64,000 bases of DNA, taken from assembly GCA_013397435.1 (NCBI GenBank), contig VZRG01000346.1, positions 372,001 through 436,000 of the forward strand, written 5' to 3'. The position numbers and the translations under genes were made by a program. The notes below the pieces were generated by a model. That model ran no database searches. It had not been told where the DNA came from and worked only from the letters and a program-made list of their open reading frames with translations. Shown here one piece after another: positions 49,601 through 61,952 of the stretch. Positions within the stretch are counted from its first letter, which is position 1. Every line of letters starts with the position of its first letter. This stretch comes from Erythrocercus mccallii (Eukaryota > Chordata > Aves > Passeriformes > Dicruridae).

Positions 49601-50461
49601 ATCCCCAGTTCAAATTTTAAGGAACTAGTCAGTTTAAAGCAGAGAACTGTTATCCTCAAATGACCCAAGACAGGTAGTAGTATCTCAGTGGGGAGAAAAG
49701 AAATGGCAAAAAAAGAGAGACATAACAGATATGTTGCTGATCCAGGTACTATACTCAACTTTGACATGGAAATGAAGATGAGATGAGAAAAGCAAAAATT
49801 GTGTTTTATTTAGATTAACTTGTTAAAAAGGGCTGAGGAATCTGAGAGCATTTGGAAAGGAATGAAAGGGCTTTTTAGCAGAGCTAGAACAACCCATTTT
49901 AATGAATTAAAGATTTGGGTTAAATTGTAACAGACATAACAAATAGTTAGGGCATTAAATAATCATCACCTGGTCTATTAACAGATTCAGAAACCTTCTG
50001 ACCTTGGAGAAGTTGAGTTAATCTAATTTGTTGTAGTTTTTTTTAAAATCAATAATCAACTTTTCCTCTTTTGAAATTACACATTTAAATAAAGTACTGA
50101 AAACAATTAATTACCCTTTGAAGAGATGGATGGATAAAATCCCCTTTTTACAGTTCAAATCTGCAATCATTTTCTTTTGTGATTCCTTCAACATGTCTCA
50201 GTGCTTGCTGAAACTCTGAACAATTTGGAAAACTTTTGTGTACCAGAAAGGTGATGTTTTCTTGCATTTATGTAATCACAGGTTTTCAACTGCTTTAATG
50301 CCATTAACTAACATTTCCAAATGTTTGGTGTGTGGAAAGATCAATGGCTTTACTGATCTAAATGTATTACTCCCCTCACCCTTCCCTATTTCAAATCTGG
50401 TTTCTGTTTAAAGCTCTCCATAACCTCAGCCTTATTCTCGGTTAAATGTTATATTAATCAA
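46641..50461. other. Unique stretch with weak exon-like ORFs
   Basis: No gene is established. Two pieces look exon-like: a Kozak-type ATG at 46644 running to a GTAAGT donor at 46694, and an open frame from 48372 to a GTAAGT donor at 48604. The longest frame of the window (182 residues, 49115-49663 +) is also here. It has no family match and crosses a small tandem repeat at 49265-49310. Confidence 0.45.
49265..49310 (+). repeat. 16-17-base tandem repeat, nearly three units
   Basis: The unit CATTATTCCTTACTTC occurs at 49265 and 49282, followed by a 13-base partial copy at 49298. It lies inside the 182-residue open frame and produces the repeated YFHYSLL-like residues there. Confidence 0.9.
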
Positions 50462-50762
50462 GCTGTGGATAAAGGCCACATATATGACTGAAGCTGTGTT
50501 TGTTAGCTTTAGTGAAGCTTTTGATTTGGTCACACATTCTTTGCTCTTAACAAAGCCTCAGAATAATACAATATGGAGTTTATGTCAATCCCTAAATTGG
50601 TTATCATCATATTTAAGCAATAATGGAAAACAAACTACGCTCACCATAGTGGCATATGAGCTGATTTTAAACTCTGGTGCAGGTGTTATTGATGGTATTC
50701 TTCTTCTAGTGCTCTGGTTGTTTTCTTTGGAAATGTCATATTTAATATGCATGGATATATAG
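50462..50762 (+). mobile_element. Jockey-superfamily LINE RT remnant (CR1/L2-like)
   Basis: The open frame at 50484-50762 reads VSFSEAFDLVTHSLLLTK near its start and LNWLSSYLSNNGKQ about 30 residues later. This matches the reverse-transcriptase block 'DFSKAFDTV.HSLLL.KL ... LNW..SYLS.R.Q' found in CR1, L2 and related LINEs. The following GVPQGSILGPLLF block is replaced by GVIDGILLLVLWLF, recognisable but eroded. Just upstream, in another frame, VDKGH stands where CR1 has a short acidic lead-in, which suggests a frameshift. The catalytic YADD region is not present. It is unclear whether this belongs to CR1/L3 or to L2. The open frame is a fossil and not a gene. Confidence 0.75.
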
Positions 50763-53700
50763 AATATCTGCTTTCATAAAGAACTTTTTTTTTAATCCTC
50801 CTTTTAATCATAAAGTAGACTTTATTTGTACTTTCCAGCTCATGCAAGATGTGTTCTGAGAAGAGGAGAATGGGAGATGTTCAAGTAGTTAATTGCTTCA
50901 TGGTGTTGTGAAGAGCTGTTTTGAGGCTTGTGTAGCTCCAGCCCTCCTGTGGCTGGCAGGATTTCCAAACTGCAGGGCTGTCCTGTGGAAGACATTATTG
51001 GCTTGATTTTGCTCTTTGATGTGCTGGGTACAATCCCCTCCCAGGATTAAACATATGGTGTAAACTCAGTCTGGGCCTCTAAAGGAGAAGGCCACCCTTC
51101 CAGTTATCAGTCAGCACAGAGGGGCTATAGGTGACACCAACATGTAGAAAGTGAGAATACTTATATTCTAAGAACATCCTGGCTGTCAATACCTGCTCTT
51201 GTGCTGGTAGAATAGGGAGCAGAGGAAAATAATGTTTTACCCTCTTTAGTGCATCAGTATAACAACTGACTATTGTGCATATTTATATAGCAACATTATA
51301 ATGAATGTGTTAAAAACCATTATTATGTGTAAAGAATGTGGTCAGCAGAGCTCGGAGAAGGGCTATTCTCCTCACAGAGACAGTAGGTGCAAAGGTTAGT
51401 CTTGATCCCCATCATGGACAAATTAATATCGTGCCTGGAGGGCAAGTTTCAGGACTTCGTTGTGACTTGGTCTCCATGTCTATTTTCTACTTACAATGGA
51501 CAATAATTTCTCAAAATGCAGGGAGACCTAAAGGTTGACACAATTCTCCCTTTGAATAGTCAACCCTTGCAATGTATAGCCACCTATGTGGTCTCTGAGG
51601 CAGTGACTCGGTCCATGACAACAAGCACACCTGATTTAGAATATAACATTCTAAATTGCTGAAGCCTTTTTTAAGAACTTTCCTTCTCCTGCCAAGACTC
51701 ATTGGCTGGGTGTTAAAGGTGGAAAAAATCACAGTTGTAAACAGAGTGTAGTTTTTAACAGGAGGAGATTTAATATCTGAAACTGGCATTGAGAGATGTG
51801 ATGCAGTCATTGGCACAGGACACTTCATGCCTCAGCACCAGTTGGCACACAGGAGGATTCTGTGACAAAAGTAAAAATACTTTCTTCATCCTCTGTTAGA
51901 ATTCCTTCATTATGAGCTCTTGGATTATCTTAGAGATGTGGACTGGCTAATGCTGCAGGTTGGTAATACTGGAAATAAATCTTTCCCCCTTTTAGAATGG
52001 GTGCTTTGTCAGATCGTCAAGTCTTGTTTTCCTGTTATATTGTTACAATTAAATAAATCTTCAGGCAATTCTGTGTAAGGTTATTGTTTCCAGTGATGTC
52101 TGCTGTAGTCTAGATCACTTTGAGAACTGGCATCTGCTTTGTTGCGTTATATGCCTTTTTTAACCTTCAAGCAAATTATTTTCTTAAAAGCAAAGGAGAG
52201 AATTTTTCAAATCACCAGTTTTCAAATATTTTCTGGGAAGAAAGTTTGAATCAGTGTTCAGCACAGCTCATCTCTGCAAAATGAAATAGCTTCCATGCAG
52301 CCATCGTATTTGATCAAGCTCCAGAAATGCCTAGGAAAGAAAGTCATATCAGACAGTCTCACAGAACTGCAGTTGTGACATTCCATCATCAGTGACTTAA
52401 GGAGGAGCTATTAATGCCACCAACAGCCATGTGACGTAGTGGTTCCTGCTAAGTATCTTCATGACATTGTTTTACTTGGATGAATGGCATAAGAAATTAA
52501 CAAAATCATGGTGTAAGTATTACAAAACTCCCATCAGAGAAAAAGGCACTGAAAACAAGGGCAGATTTGAGAGGTGTCCCGGAGATCTGAGAAATCCCAC
52601 CTGAAAACTTTTGCTTTTAGGAAAATTGAGAGGGGCTGCTATCAAACAGACAGGAAGAGTTAACAGGAGTGAACACTGGATTTTCTAAATATCAGCTTCT
52701 TTGTAAGGCCATTCACATAGGGCATTATGGCATGATTTCTGAAGTAGTCTGGAGGAGCTTTGTGTAAAGCTTGTAAGGTCACTTGCAGACAGCAACGTCA
52801 AAACTTTTAAGTGCAGAATATCCCTTCCCTCTTCTCTCGTTGTCCATCATATTCAGTGGAATGAGAGCAGCAGGACTAGGTCAGAGTTAAGGTTGGCTGC
52901 CAAATTTCAAAGGTTTCAAAACCTCTTTATTTCATACTGCAACGTTGGAATAACTCTGCTTTAATTTAGCTGATATATATTTACTAACTTAATCTTAGCA
53001 CAATGCAGGGGCTTAAGGGTCTGGGAATATTGCATAGCTTTGATCTCTATAAACCCCTATTAGCACAGGTACTGATACAATTATCTGCAGGGTCACTCTA
53101 CATACTTACAGGCTAGCAGTCCAATCAACAGATCAAATTACCTCATTTATCATCATGTGATCTGTTTCTAATTAGTTCACTCCAGTTAATAGTTTCTTAA
53201 AACTGCCTTTTTTGAGTTATTTTTTTCAGAAACACATAAACCACTTGAAATAACTTCTCAACATTGGCTAAATATATTATTTATTTTCTGGCATGTTTCC
53301 AGTTGTCTGTGTTACACAGAATTCATTTACTTCATATTTCATGAATACCTATTTCAGGTAATTTCTTTGCTCTCAGAGCTAGAAGGCACAGAACAATGTT
53401 GGGGTGACTGTAGGGTTTGACAGAAACCCTTTTAACACATTCAGTACATTGTCCTGGCTCGTGGAGTCTGACATTTACAGTTTTGAAATAAATCTAAATA
53501 CATCTAGTTTTATCTCCTTCCAGGAAAGCATAATCATGAGGTTTGCTGAATGACTGGTACTCTGTGAACAAGTGTCAAGTTAGACTTAAAAGTACAGGTT
53601 GTATTACTGGTGTGGATTGAAAAAAAAGGAAATGTCAACAGTTTTGCATGCCAGTCGTAAATTGCTGGTTTTAATTAAAGCGTAATAAAATTTTTAATTT

Positions 53701-54752
53701 GATCAAAGCATGTAGCACCTATTTTAAGCCTACTGTTTTGTAAGGGAGATTTATACCCTTTGCTTTCTTCTCAGACATCTAGTAATTGCATCTGCATATT
53801 AGTACATTTACTATTAGAAATACACCTCTCCTGATGGTCCGTGGGCCAGGATTTAGTGTTATTAGACTTGACCTGGTTTGATTCCCTGTCAATGAAAACC
53901 CTTCGGTCTCAAGCATTTCATAAACTGCTGTGACCAGTGTGCCAGGAGGAGTGAAGTGGAATTTAACCAGATCAATATACTGGTGTAGAGGGCCTGTAAA
54001 GAGCATGAAACTACCAGTCTTAAAAAAAAATAATTTTAGTTAAACTCATAAAGAATGGCTGTCTCAGAAACTCATAGCATGAGCTTTCATCAAAGACTGA
54101 AGTGTGAATGAGTTGTCATATTAGTTTCTGCAAAGCAAGCATTTACTTCTGAGGGAGAGTACACATGGATACAAGCCAGGGTTGAAAATCCTGCTTTACT
54201 TTTGCCCAAATCAAGTGAAGCCCAAGTTTCAGGTATCGTCAGCTCAGCACAACCTCTTTGTTTCCAGGTGCCATGCTAAGGTGTTTTCCGGAAATTTTTC
54301 TTTTTCAGCAAGTTTTGAAAGGGAAAGTAATATCTAAAACAAAGTCATAGTTAGCTCTGGCAGACACCTGCACACTGAGTGTGGCAGGGGAAGATATGCA
54401 GGCACAATCTATACCTCCAGATTTTCTGTGTAAAATTTGGGTGTCCCAGCTTAAATAATAAGACGTCTGTGGGACAAATGCCTATTATGAAACTTCCCAT
54501 AACTTTTATAGGATGAAGCCAAAGATAGGGCAAGAAAAGGCCAGCAATGGGGGAAAGAAATAATTTGGAGAAGGAGAAAAATGTTAAAAAATTGCAACTA
54601 AGAAAAGGGAGAGGAAAAACAGTGTTATGTCTCTTCTAAATGTTGGTGACTCAGGCACTGAGACAAACTCCTGCCCTTGGATGTCCGAGCCTCGCCAGGA
54701 GTAAAATTTCCCAGTCTCACATGTTTCCTGTTAGATCATGAGAAGGTAGGGC
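50763..54752. other. Unique non-coding stretch
   Basis: No gene or further LINE sequence is recognised. Frames at 51338-51538 (+), 51511-51828 (-), 53779-54006 (-) and 54351-54533 (-) have no recognised domain. Confidence 0.5.
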
Positions 54753-54775
54753 AAAAAAAAAAAAAAAAAAAAAAA
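54753..54775 (+). repeat. A23 homopolymer
   Basis: Twenty-three consecutive A bases are followed by GAGACCGAGACCC. It is the longest homopolymer in the window. No retro-element or processed gene copy could be recognised upstream, so it may be a plain microsatellite. The 110-residue frame at 54677-55009 gains its KKKK stretch from it. Confidence 0.97.
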
Positions 54776-57700
54776 GAGACCGAGACCCTTCTTCCCTATA
54801 TTCTCCAGATTTGGAAAATAATAATTCCCTATGAATGCCCCTCTCTCTCCAGTGACATCTATACTGTTAACAGAAATGAGGACTCAGAAATGCAAACTTC
54901 TGTGGTAAGAGCTGTGTTCACATCCTGTCATTGCCTGTTTGGCAGTCAAAGCTGGCTTTCATATATTATATTTTATTTCCATTGTAAGGAGAAGTTCCTA
55001 TTAAGCTAATTATTGCTCCCAAACTCAAGAAAATCTCTCAATATTTTTGACAACCTTTTTGCGGCTCTTCTTTGTTTCCATGGAGGAATTTTGTGCTAAG
55101 ATGGGTTTTGTTAGCAGTTGGCACCTCTAATTATAGCTAAGTGGATACTCCAGAAACAGAAATAAAAGTTTCTTTAACCACCTTTTCATGTTACATCCAA
55201 TTTTGCCCTTCTGAAAGGCACCTGGTATACCTGCTATGTGTTGATGTGCTGTTTTCAGATAGTGACTAATTTATAATGAGTTATACTGAAAGTAGATGAG
55301 ATTATGACAAATTCCTCTATATTCAGAATGGGCTTATTCCCTGACTTCCTTGTTTTTTTTTTTTCTTCATGGAAACTACTTGCCAAAGTGGGAAATGTAT
55401 GTTCTTTTAGGAAAGGCAAGAAATAACTACAGTGTGATATCCATCACTGTATGTAAAGTCATTGAGAGTAGATCTATTTTATCCCAGTCGTAATGGATAT
55501 GATTTTTTTCAACAGAGTGAAAGGATATTGTTGTAATGATGACAACTGCGAATCTCTGTCATAATAGAGTGACTTCCGATATTTTTTTCCACTTGAAGTT
55601 TTGCTACCATTGTTTCCTTGCTGTTTGCTTGTAGCCCAATATAGATATGTTAAGAGCTCTCAAGGAGTTTGTTCAACTGTTTAAACTGTTAAATGCTTCA
55701 TGATTCTTTGGTTCAGTTAAGAGTCATAAGGCTCTTACAATCACTACTAAACAGTACTGTAGAACAAATATTTTGTCATATTGATGTATACCATGCCTTT
55801 TGAGCCCTGCCAATATTGTAGTTTTGTCTGACCCATCGCTTCATGAGCAAGGCTTGTGCAGATGTTCTCATCCATACCTGAATGCTGAAGTTTCAAGGTT
55901 ATCCTAGACTTCAGTTCTAACATTTTGAGTAATAAATAGGCATATTTTAACTTTTGCCTGCAGTACAGTGACAGATACTTGCAAATCATAAAAGAAAATG
56001 CAATTTCAATTTTCAAATATCAAGATATCATATGGTGTATGGAAAACAAATGCCATGATATCCACTGAGCATAAGTGGCAGAATTTGCATAAGAAAATGC
56101 TAGCATGAATTTCGTAGGGTGAAACATAAGTTCTTTACAGTGTATCCAGGACCATATTGATGAAGACTTAGAGAAATGGGTAATATTTTTATTTTAAATT
56201 TTTTATCCTTCTTTGGAGTGGAAGAAGTCCTAGTATCATGAGGACATACAGGAAAATAAATCACTTCCAGTAAGTAATTGGAATTATTTAATTTGTCACC
56301 TTAAGGAAGTGGGAACAAAAAGAAAGAATTATCTCAAAAATATTTGAATTACATATCTATCTTAAATGAGTTCTGAGAAGTAATAAATTCACAGCCTGGA
56401 ACTAGAACCATCTCTATTTTTCACAGTGTTTGGGTTTTCCTTGAAGGATGTGGAACTCCTATTTGCACTGTCTTGGAAGCTGTTTTTGTGGTTTCAAATC
56501 TTTACATAGAGACAGTTTTGAATCACATGCTGTAGCATATGTCTAGCCCAGCTGTTCTCTCTGTATACTTGTATGGTCCCATCACTATAAATCTCTGAGT
56601 GGATCAAAAGTACCATCATGCAGTACCCATGGTTGGGGAAGCATTTGGTGTCCACCATTAATTATATGGGTAAATTAGAGATGAAGGTTATGAAGTGTTT
56701 AGTTTCAAATCAAGCAAAATGTCTCTGACTGCTTGAAATTGTCCCTCTGCTGGGTCCCAACCAAGGGCACCTTCTTCATTCACCTTTTTACAGGAAGCAG
56801 AGAATTTATGTATTTTTTGAAATGACATGTATGGGCAGTCCTCATGTGGCACTGATGTCTTCAAAGATTAAAAAATTTGTATCTAAAATCCTCAGTGCTG
56901 TGTAGCTGTATTCTGTACAGCTCTGGGAAGGATGAGCAGTTCCAGAAAAGGAGACTGAAAGCAATTATCTCTACATTTTTTATCTGCTTTTTACACTGTT
57001 AGTACCTCAGTGAACCGTCTCTACTTACATACTTTTCCCTAACCCACAATAGTTTCTAGATCTAATGTTTAACACAAATACCAGATCCAGCAGATATTTT
57101 TGCTTCTTTTTATACACTGTGGTATTTTAAATGGGGAAAAAATAAAGAAGGAACTGTTTTGATCAAAGGATTTTTCTCTGACATAACAAGGCATAATAAT
57201 GTATCCTCACAAATACCTCAGCTTTCAAATGCAAGAAAGCATTCTCACATTTATACCATAGAAGGTGCTACTGGGATATTCCAGATTCCCTTCATTCCCC
57301 AGAGATCTGCTAATCTCATAAGAATGAGGGAGGCAGTGTATTTGGCCCGAGATTTCACAATACTGTGATGCAATTGGGGAGTTTCAGGACCCAGCACCCG
57401 GGCAGAGGGCTACAGGCTCTTCTTGCACCTGAGTGTGCCACCAGCTGGACTCAGAGGAAGATCCCAGGCTGGATGAATTAGCATAAAGCCACTTCTTAGC
57501 AGTCACAAACTTTAAACATCTTCCCCTGCCCTGTCACCCATTTGAATTTGCTATTGGTATTAAGTTACATGAAACAACCTTGTTTTATACACTTAGCAGA
57601 TAGACATATCAGATGGGTGGTGTCACCCAGGAAATATAATGGGAGATCTTCTCCCCCATGGGATGTAGGGCAGAGACAGAGGGAAAACTGCATACAGTCC

Positions 57701-60481
57701 TCGGATCTGGCTTGTGGGAGTTGCAGCCCAAACCATAACTTTTTATCAGAAAATCAAACTCCAAAAAAATGATCTGGTGGAGTTTTTATAATGCCTTACA
57801 CAATCCAGATTGCACTTCCCCTCCAAAATAAACCATCAGTTAAGCCTTGGAGAAGTGGGGAGGTATTCAGGACAAGTGGGCTGTCCTAGCTGGGTATCCT
57901 GGCTCAGTGGGTGAGTGCAAGATTGTAGTCCACTGGGGTAAATGCTGCCTAAAAAGACAAATTTTGAGATCCACTGATGTGCTACTTTGTAGTGGGGTGT
58001 GTTATACCACCTTATCAAGTATTTGTAACACATGATCTAGAACTCTGTTCCTTGACAAATGGTTTAACTACAGTGAAGAAGTCCTGCACATTTGCTTCAT
58101 GAAAACATTCTTTTCAGAAATTCAGCCTGAAAATACCAATATCACTGAAATCCATAACAAAAAATGTAAATCACTGAAAGATATACAATCAGGGGATATG
58201 GATGACTGAAATAGCTGCTTCAGGAAAGGAGTTTCAGGAACAATGGGCTGTTGCTCTCTCTCCAGGAATGAATATTACTATTTGAGGACTTTTTTGAGCA
58301 CTCTTGGAGCTATACTAACAGACATTCACAATATTGTCATCAATAAAGACTTAGAGAGTATTCTCCTGTTCCTCCTTCTGCCTGCTAAGGTTGGATCTAT
58401 TTGGACTGTCACAGTGTCTCCAGCCAGAGAGGCTCTAGCCATGTTCCCTGAAGGAAAGGCTGGAGGACTGTGCTAGGATATACAAAGATAGAAAGGTTTC
58501 AGGAGATAATAGTTCTAATGCACCACCTGATGACCAACTGCAGCCATCAGCGTGGCTGAATAGCTTTGGATGGGCCAGTGAGAATGTCTGAATGATCTGA
58601 CAAGCAGTTGGTTTGGATGGGACAGAAAACACTTTGTAGTGAATAAAAAAATCTCTGTTGTTTTGGTCATTAGTGTTTATCCTCAGAAGTTCCGTCTTAG
58701 ACTTAGATACGTCTGAAATCAGAGAGGATCCTCATCCCCTGTGCCTTCTCCAGGTCACCAATGCCTCAAATTTATTCGGACACCATCAGTGTGGAGAGGG
58801 AAGCATGCTGTCTCAGTGGTGGCCGCAGTATCTTCTAGCTTTCTGTCAGGCTCATGTAGGCAGAGATGTTCCTTGAGGGTTGCCAGGTCCTTTGTCAGGG
58901 ATGCAGCTGCTAAGAAGAGGCTTTTCCTTTCGACAGAAAGTGAAAAGGTAACCTGAAAAATCTTGTCTTCCTTCTTGGAAATAGCATTTAGGACATTAGT
59001 TGTTCACATTTCACAGGTTTAGAAGTCCGACATGCATCTGTACATCTCTGTAGCACAACTCATCCTCCAGTTACTCAAGTGAATTTTCCTGAGCGTTCCT
59101 GTGATACTACCACTCAAAAATTTGTGTGCCAAGCTAGTCTGAACAGTCAGGACATGAGCAGTGTGATTCACTTTCAGATGTTAGAAAACAGCTCTTGAAA
59201 AAGATTATTGTATACAGCATGTCTGGCAAGAGGTTCTGTAGGAGTCCAAAGTCTCCTTGCTGACTTCTGTGCTAAGGAAGGCAATGTTATGGCAAGACTG
59301 AGCTCTTTTCCCCTGCAAGAATAGCAACTGTTAAGTAGAACAGACATGAAGCACAAAAACCCCCCAGGAATTCCAGTAATCACTCTGAGCCAGATTTCAG
59401 AGGTTACATCCAATACATCAGCATACCTTTTTTTCTTATGTTAATGAAATATCAGTCAAAAACTTGTGTAGAACAAATCCTCTTATATGTATAAGCACGT
59501 AGCTGTAAGTCACCAGGGTAGCCCAAAGCTCTAAAGCAAGAGATCTTCAACAAGGATAAGTCAGCTTAGTTGCACTACAACATTTCCAGTAGACATCCCA
59601 TGAAATTCTGGCTGTACAGCTGAGGACAGTATTAATGCCCCAGTGCTGCAGTTTTCTAAGCTGTTTCTTTTCTGTCATGTGGTGACTCTCGTTACCTCTA
59701 TGCAGTTCTTGCCTCACAAATTCAGCTGGTATGGTTTCCAGTTTGGATCTAGATCTTTGAAGCTTGAAGGAGGGGCATTCCTCTGGGACTTCCTTCTCTA
59801 GTATGAATAGTCTTTGTATTTATTTTGAACTTTATTTTCTGGTGGTTTTGAAATGACTTTAACTGCTGTATTCTTTAAGCAGTGCTGGAAAATCAAAAGC
59901 ATTTAATTTCCAAGGATTGACTCTTTCTGAAAACTGAACAAAAAATTATACTGTATGTGGCAAAGGGAACAGAGTGAATAAACCAACAAAACCCACACAC
60001 CATCAAAATATCAACAGTGACTCATAAGGCTTACAAATTGCTACCTACAGATTCCAGGTGTCTGAAATAAATTATTTAAACTCAACATAAAGCAAACATT
60101 GTGATAGAGGTCAAATTCTTAATTTTACTGCTAACGGTGGTGTTTGACAAATGCAAATACAAGAAACCAGATTTTATACATTATTGTTATAGCAAATTTC
60201 TTATTTATTATTCCATTTTGTATTTTAAGCCATGTCTAAGTTATGAGGAAGGTTTTCTTACCTGACTCCTAAGAAAACAATATTCTCAAATGTAACCTAG
60301 TCCCAAGAAACACGACAAGATTATTAGGTAGCTAAATCCAGTGTATCTGCAAATGCATTTGGGAATGTCATTTGGAAAACAGGCTCAAATGAATCTACTA
60401 TCTACAGTCAATCACTAGTAGTTTTTCTACATGTAATTGACTTATCATAATAGCCTAAATAAACATGTTCTTCTCTAGAGT
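54776..60481. other. Long unique non-coding stretch
   Basis: No gene or known repeat is recognised. A T12 run lies at 55353-55364. The part at 57380-58000 has several short frames on both strands and a tRNA A-box-like string near 57909, but no tRNA. Frames at 58243-58476, 58658-58876 and 58741-58956 (+) overlap and have no domain. Confidence 0.5.
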
Positions 60482-60509
60482 AGATGATCAATTGTGCACC
60501 TGATCATCT
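60482..60509. other. 9-bp inverted repeat, 10-base loop
   Basis: AGATGATCA at 60482 and TGATCATCT at 60501 are exact reverse complements with ATTGTGCACC between them. It could form a small hairpin. No adjoining gene or element explains it. Confidence 0.7.
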
Positions 60510-60963
60510 CTCCAGAGGTATACCGTAGCTGACATATACAAACATGCAGGTTTTGCGTAGCTTTGGAAATCACATCAAATTAGAGTATCAAATATTTATA
60601 GCTAGGTGAAAAAAAAATAAAAAGGACTATATGCATTCAGTCTCAGTTTCTCTGTCACTTTCAATATTTTTAGACTTAGGATTTTGGTCAAAGTTTTCCA
60701 AAATTATTCTTCCATATCGTGATCTGATATGGATACTGTTTCTCTGAAAGTTTTTATAGTATTTTTCTACTTCATCTCTTCAGTCTCTATGAACCACAGA
60801 GGTTTTCCAAGTCTCATGTTTTTCTTTAAAAAACAATACCTGCCTCAATATCTGCTTGTCTTGTCTCTTTTTTTGGAAAAAAAGTGAGAGGTAACTGACT
60901 CTGTTTAAAATGTGGCTTGTGCAAATGCCAGGTGTAATAGTGCTCCGTTATCTCTGGGTGGGA

Positions 60964-60985
60964 ATGATATGACAATGATATGACA
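60964..60985 (+). repeat. 11-base tandem duplication
   Basis: ATGATATGACA is repeated exactly, head to tail. Confidence 0.9.
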
Positions 60986-61910
60986 GTACTCTCCCATATA
61001 CTCCCTAAATGAAGTTATGACTTGGTAAATGGCATTCTGATAATCATTCTTGCAGCAGATTTCCTGTACCCTGAGAAGTCCAGTGGTGTAACATGTTAAT
61101 CATAACATCTAGAACTCATAAGCATCTTGGGAAAAATTGTCCAGATGATACCTGCTGGAATTTAGACTTAGTAATCCAAGAACAGGAGAGAAGGGAACAG
61201 GAGGCCATTGCTGTGAAAAGCTGAGGTGACTCAGGTGTGGCCACTCTTTATGTATGTATTGTGGGTTTCAGTCCAAGAAATTGCATATGAAAGGGTAAAA
61301 CTGAGGATGGAATGGGAAGCAGTTTTGCTAGTACACATGTATGCTCTGCACACTCTGAACATTGTAAAGAGGTGCTCCTTCCTCGCCAGTGAAAGTACTT
61401 TGATCTTTGACTAGTGACAGTGTACATCTTTGGAAAAATCCGAAATGTCAGAGGAGGTGAAAAGAGCTGGTGGTACCTAACGGATATAATTTGCCTAAAA
61501 AATTACTCTGTATGTCTCCTCTGTGCATATGTGTATGTATGAATGTATTTGGCTTCACCATGTGATTATTATTCTTGTGTTTGATGATGATACAAGTACT
61601 GCTGTAAAATTGAAATCTAGGTTTTAGAAAAACTAGGATGACACTGTGCATCTAAATATAGATGAGGAGTAGCTGTGCAAGTTGTTAGGTTTATCTTGCA
61701 TGTATTGGAGGTGATGGGAGACAGCTTTCTGTGCTGAGCAGGAAGATCTCACTTCCTGGGGCACCAAGATTAGGAAGCTGCTGTGTGTGTGCAGGGAACA
61801 GCCTGGAGGACACAGTGTTTGGAAGAGAAATGAGGCTGTCCAAAAGCTGACATCTTTGACAGAGCAGCTGGGGAGAATGGAAACATACCAACAGACCTGT
61901 GAAGCTCTGC

Positions 61911-61952
61911 AGAAACTGAAGAAGAAACTGAAGAAGAAGAGAAACTGAAACT
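61911..61952 (+). repeat. Short tandem repeat, AGAAACTGAAGA-like
   Basis: AGAAACTGAAGA occurs at 61911, is followed by AGAAACTGAAGAAGA, and then by AGAAACTGAAACTT. This gives about three imperfect units of 12-16 bases. Confidence 0.8.

Noticed and set aside
53779..54006. 75-residue - strand frame with locally complex sequence
   Set aside because: No family match; kept only as unassigned unique sequence.
57902..57970. TGGCTCAGTGGG, a perfect tRNA A-box string
   Set aside because: No B box, paired acceptor stem or anticodon arm follows, so it is neither a tRNA gene nor a clear SINE.
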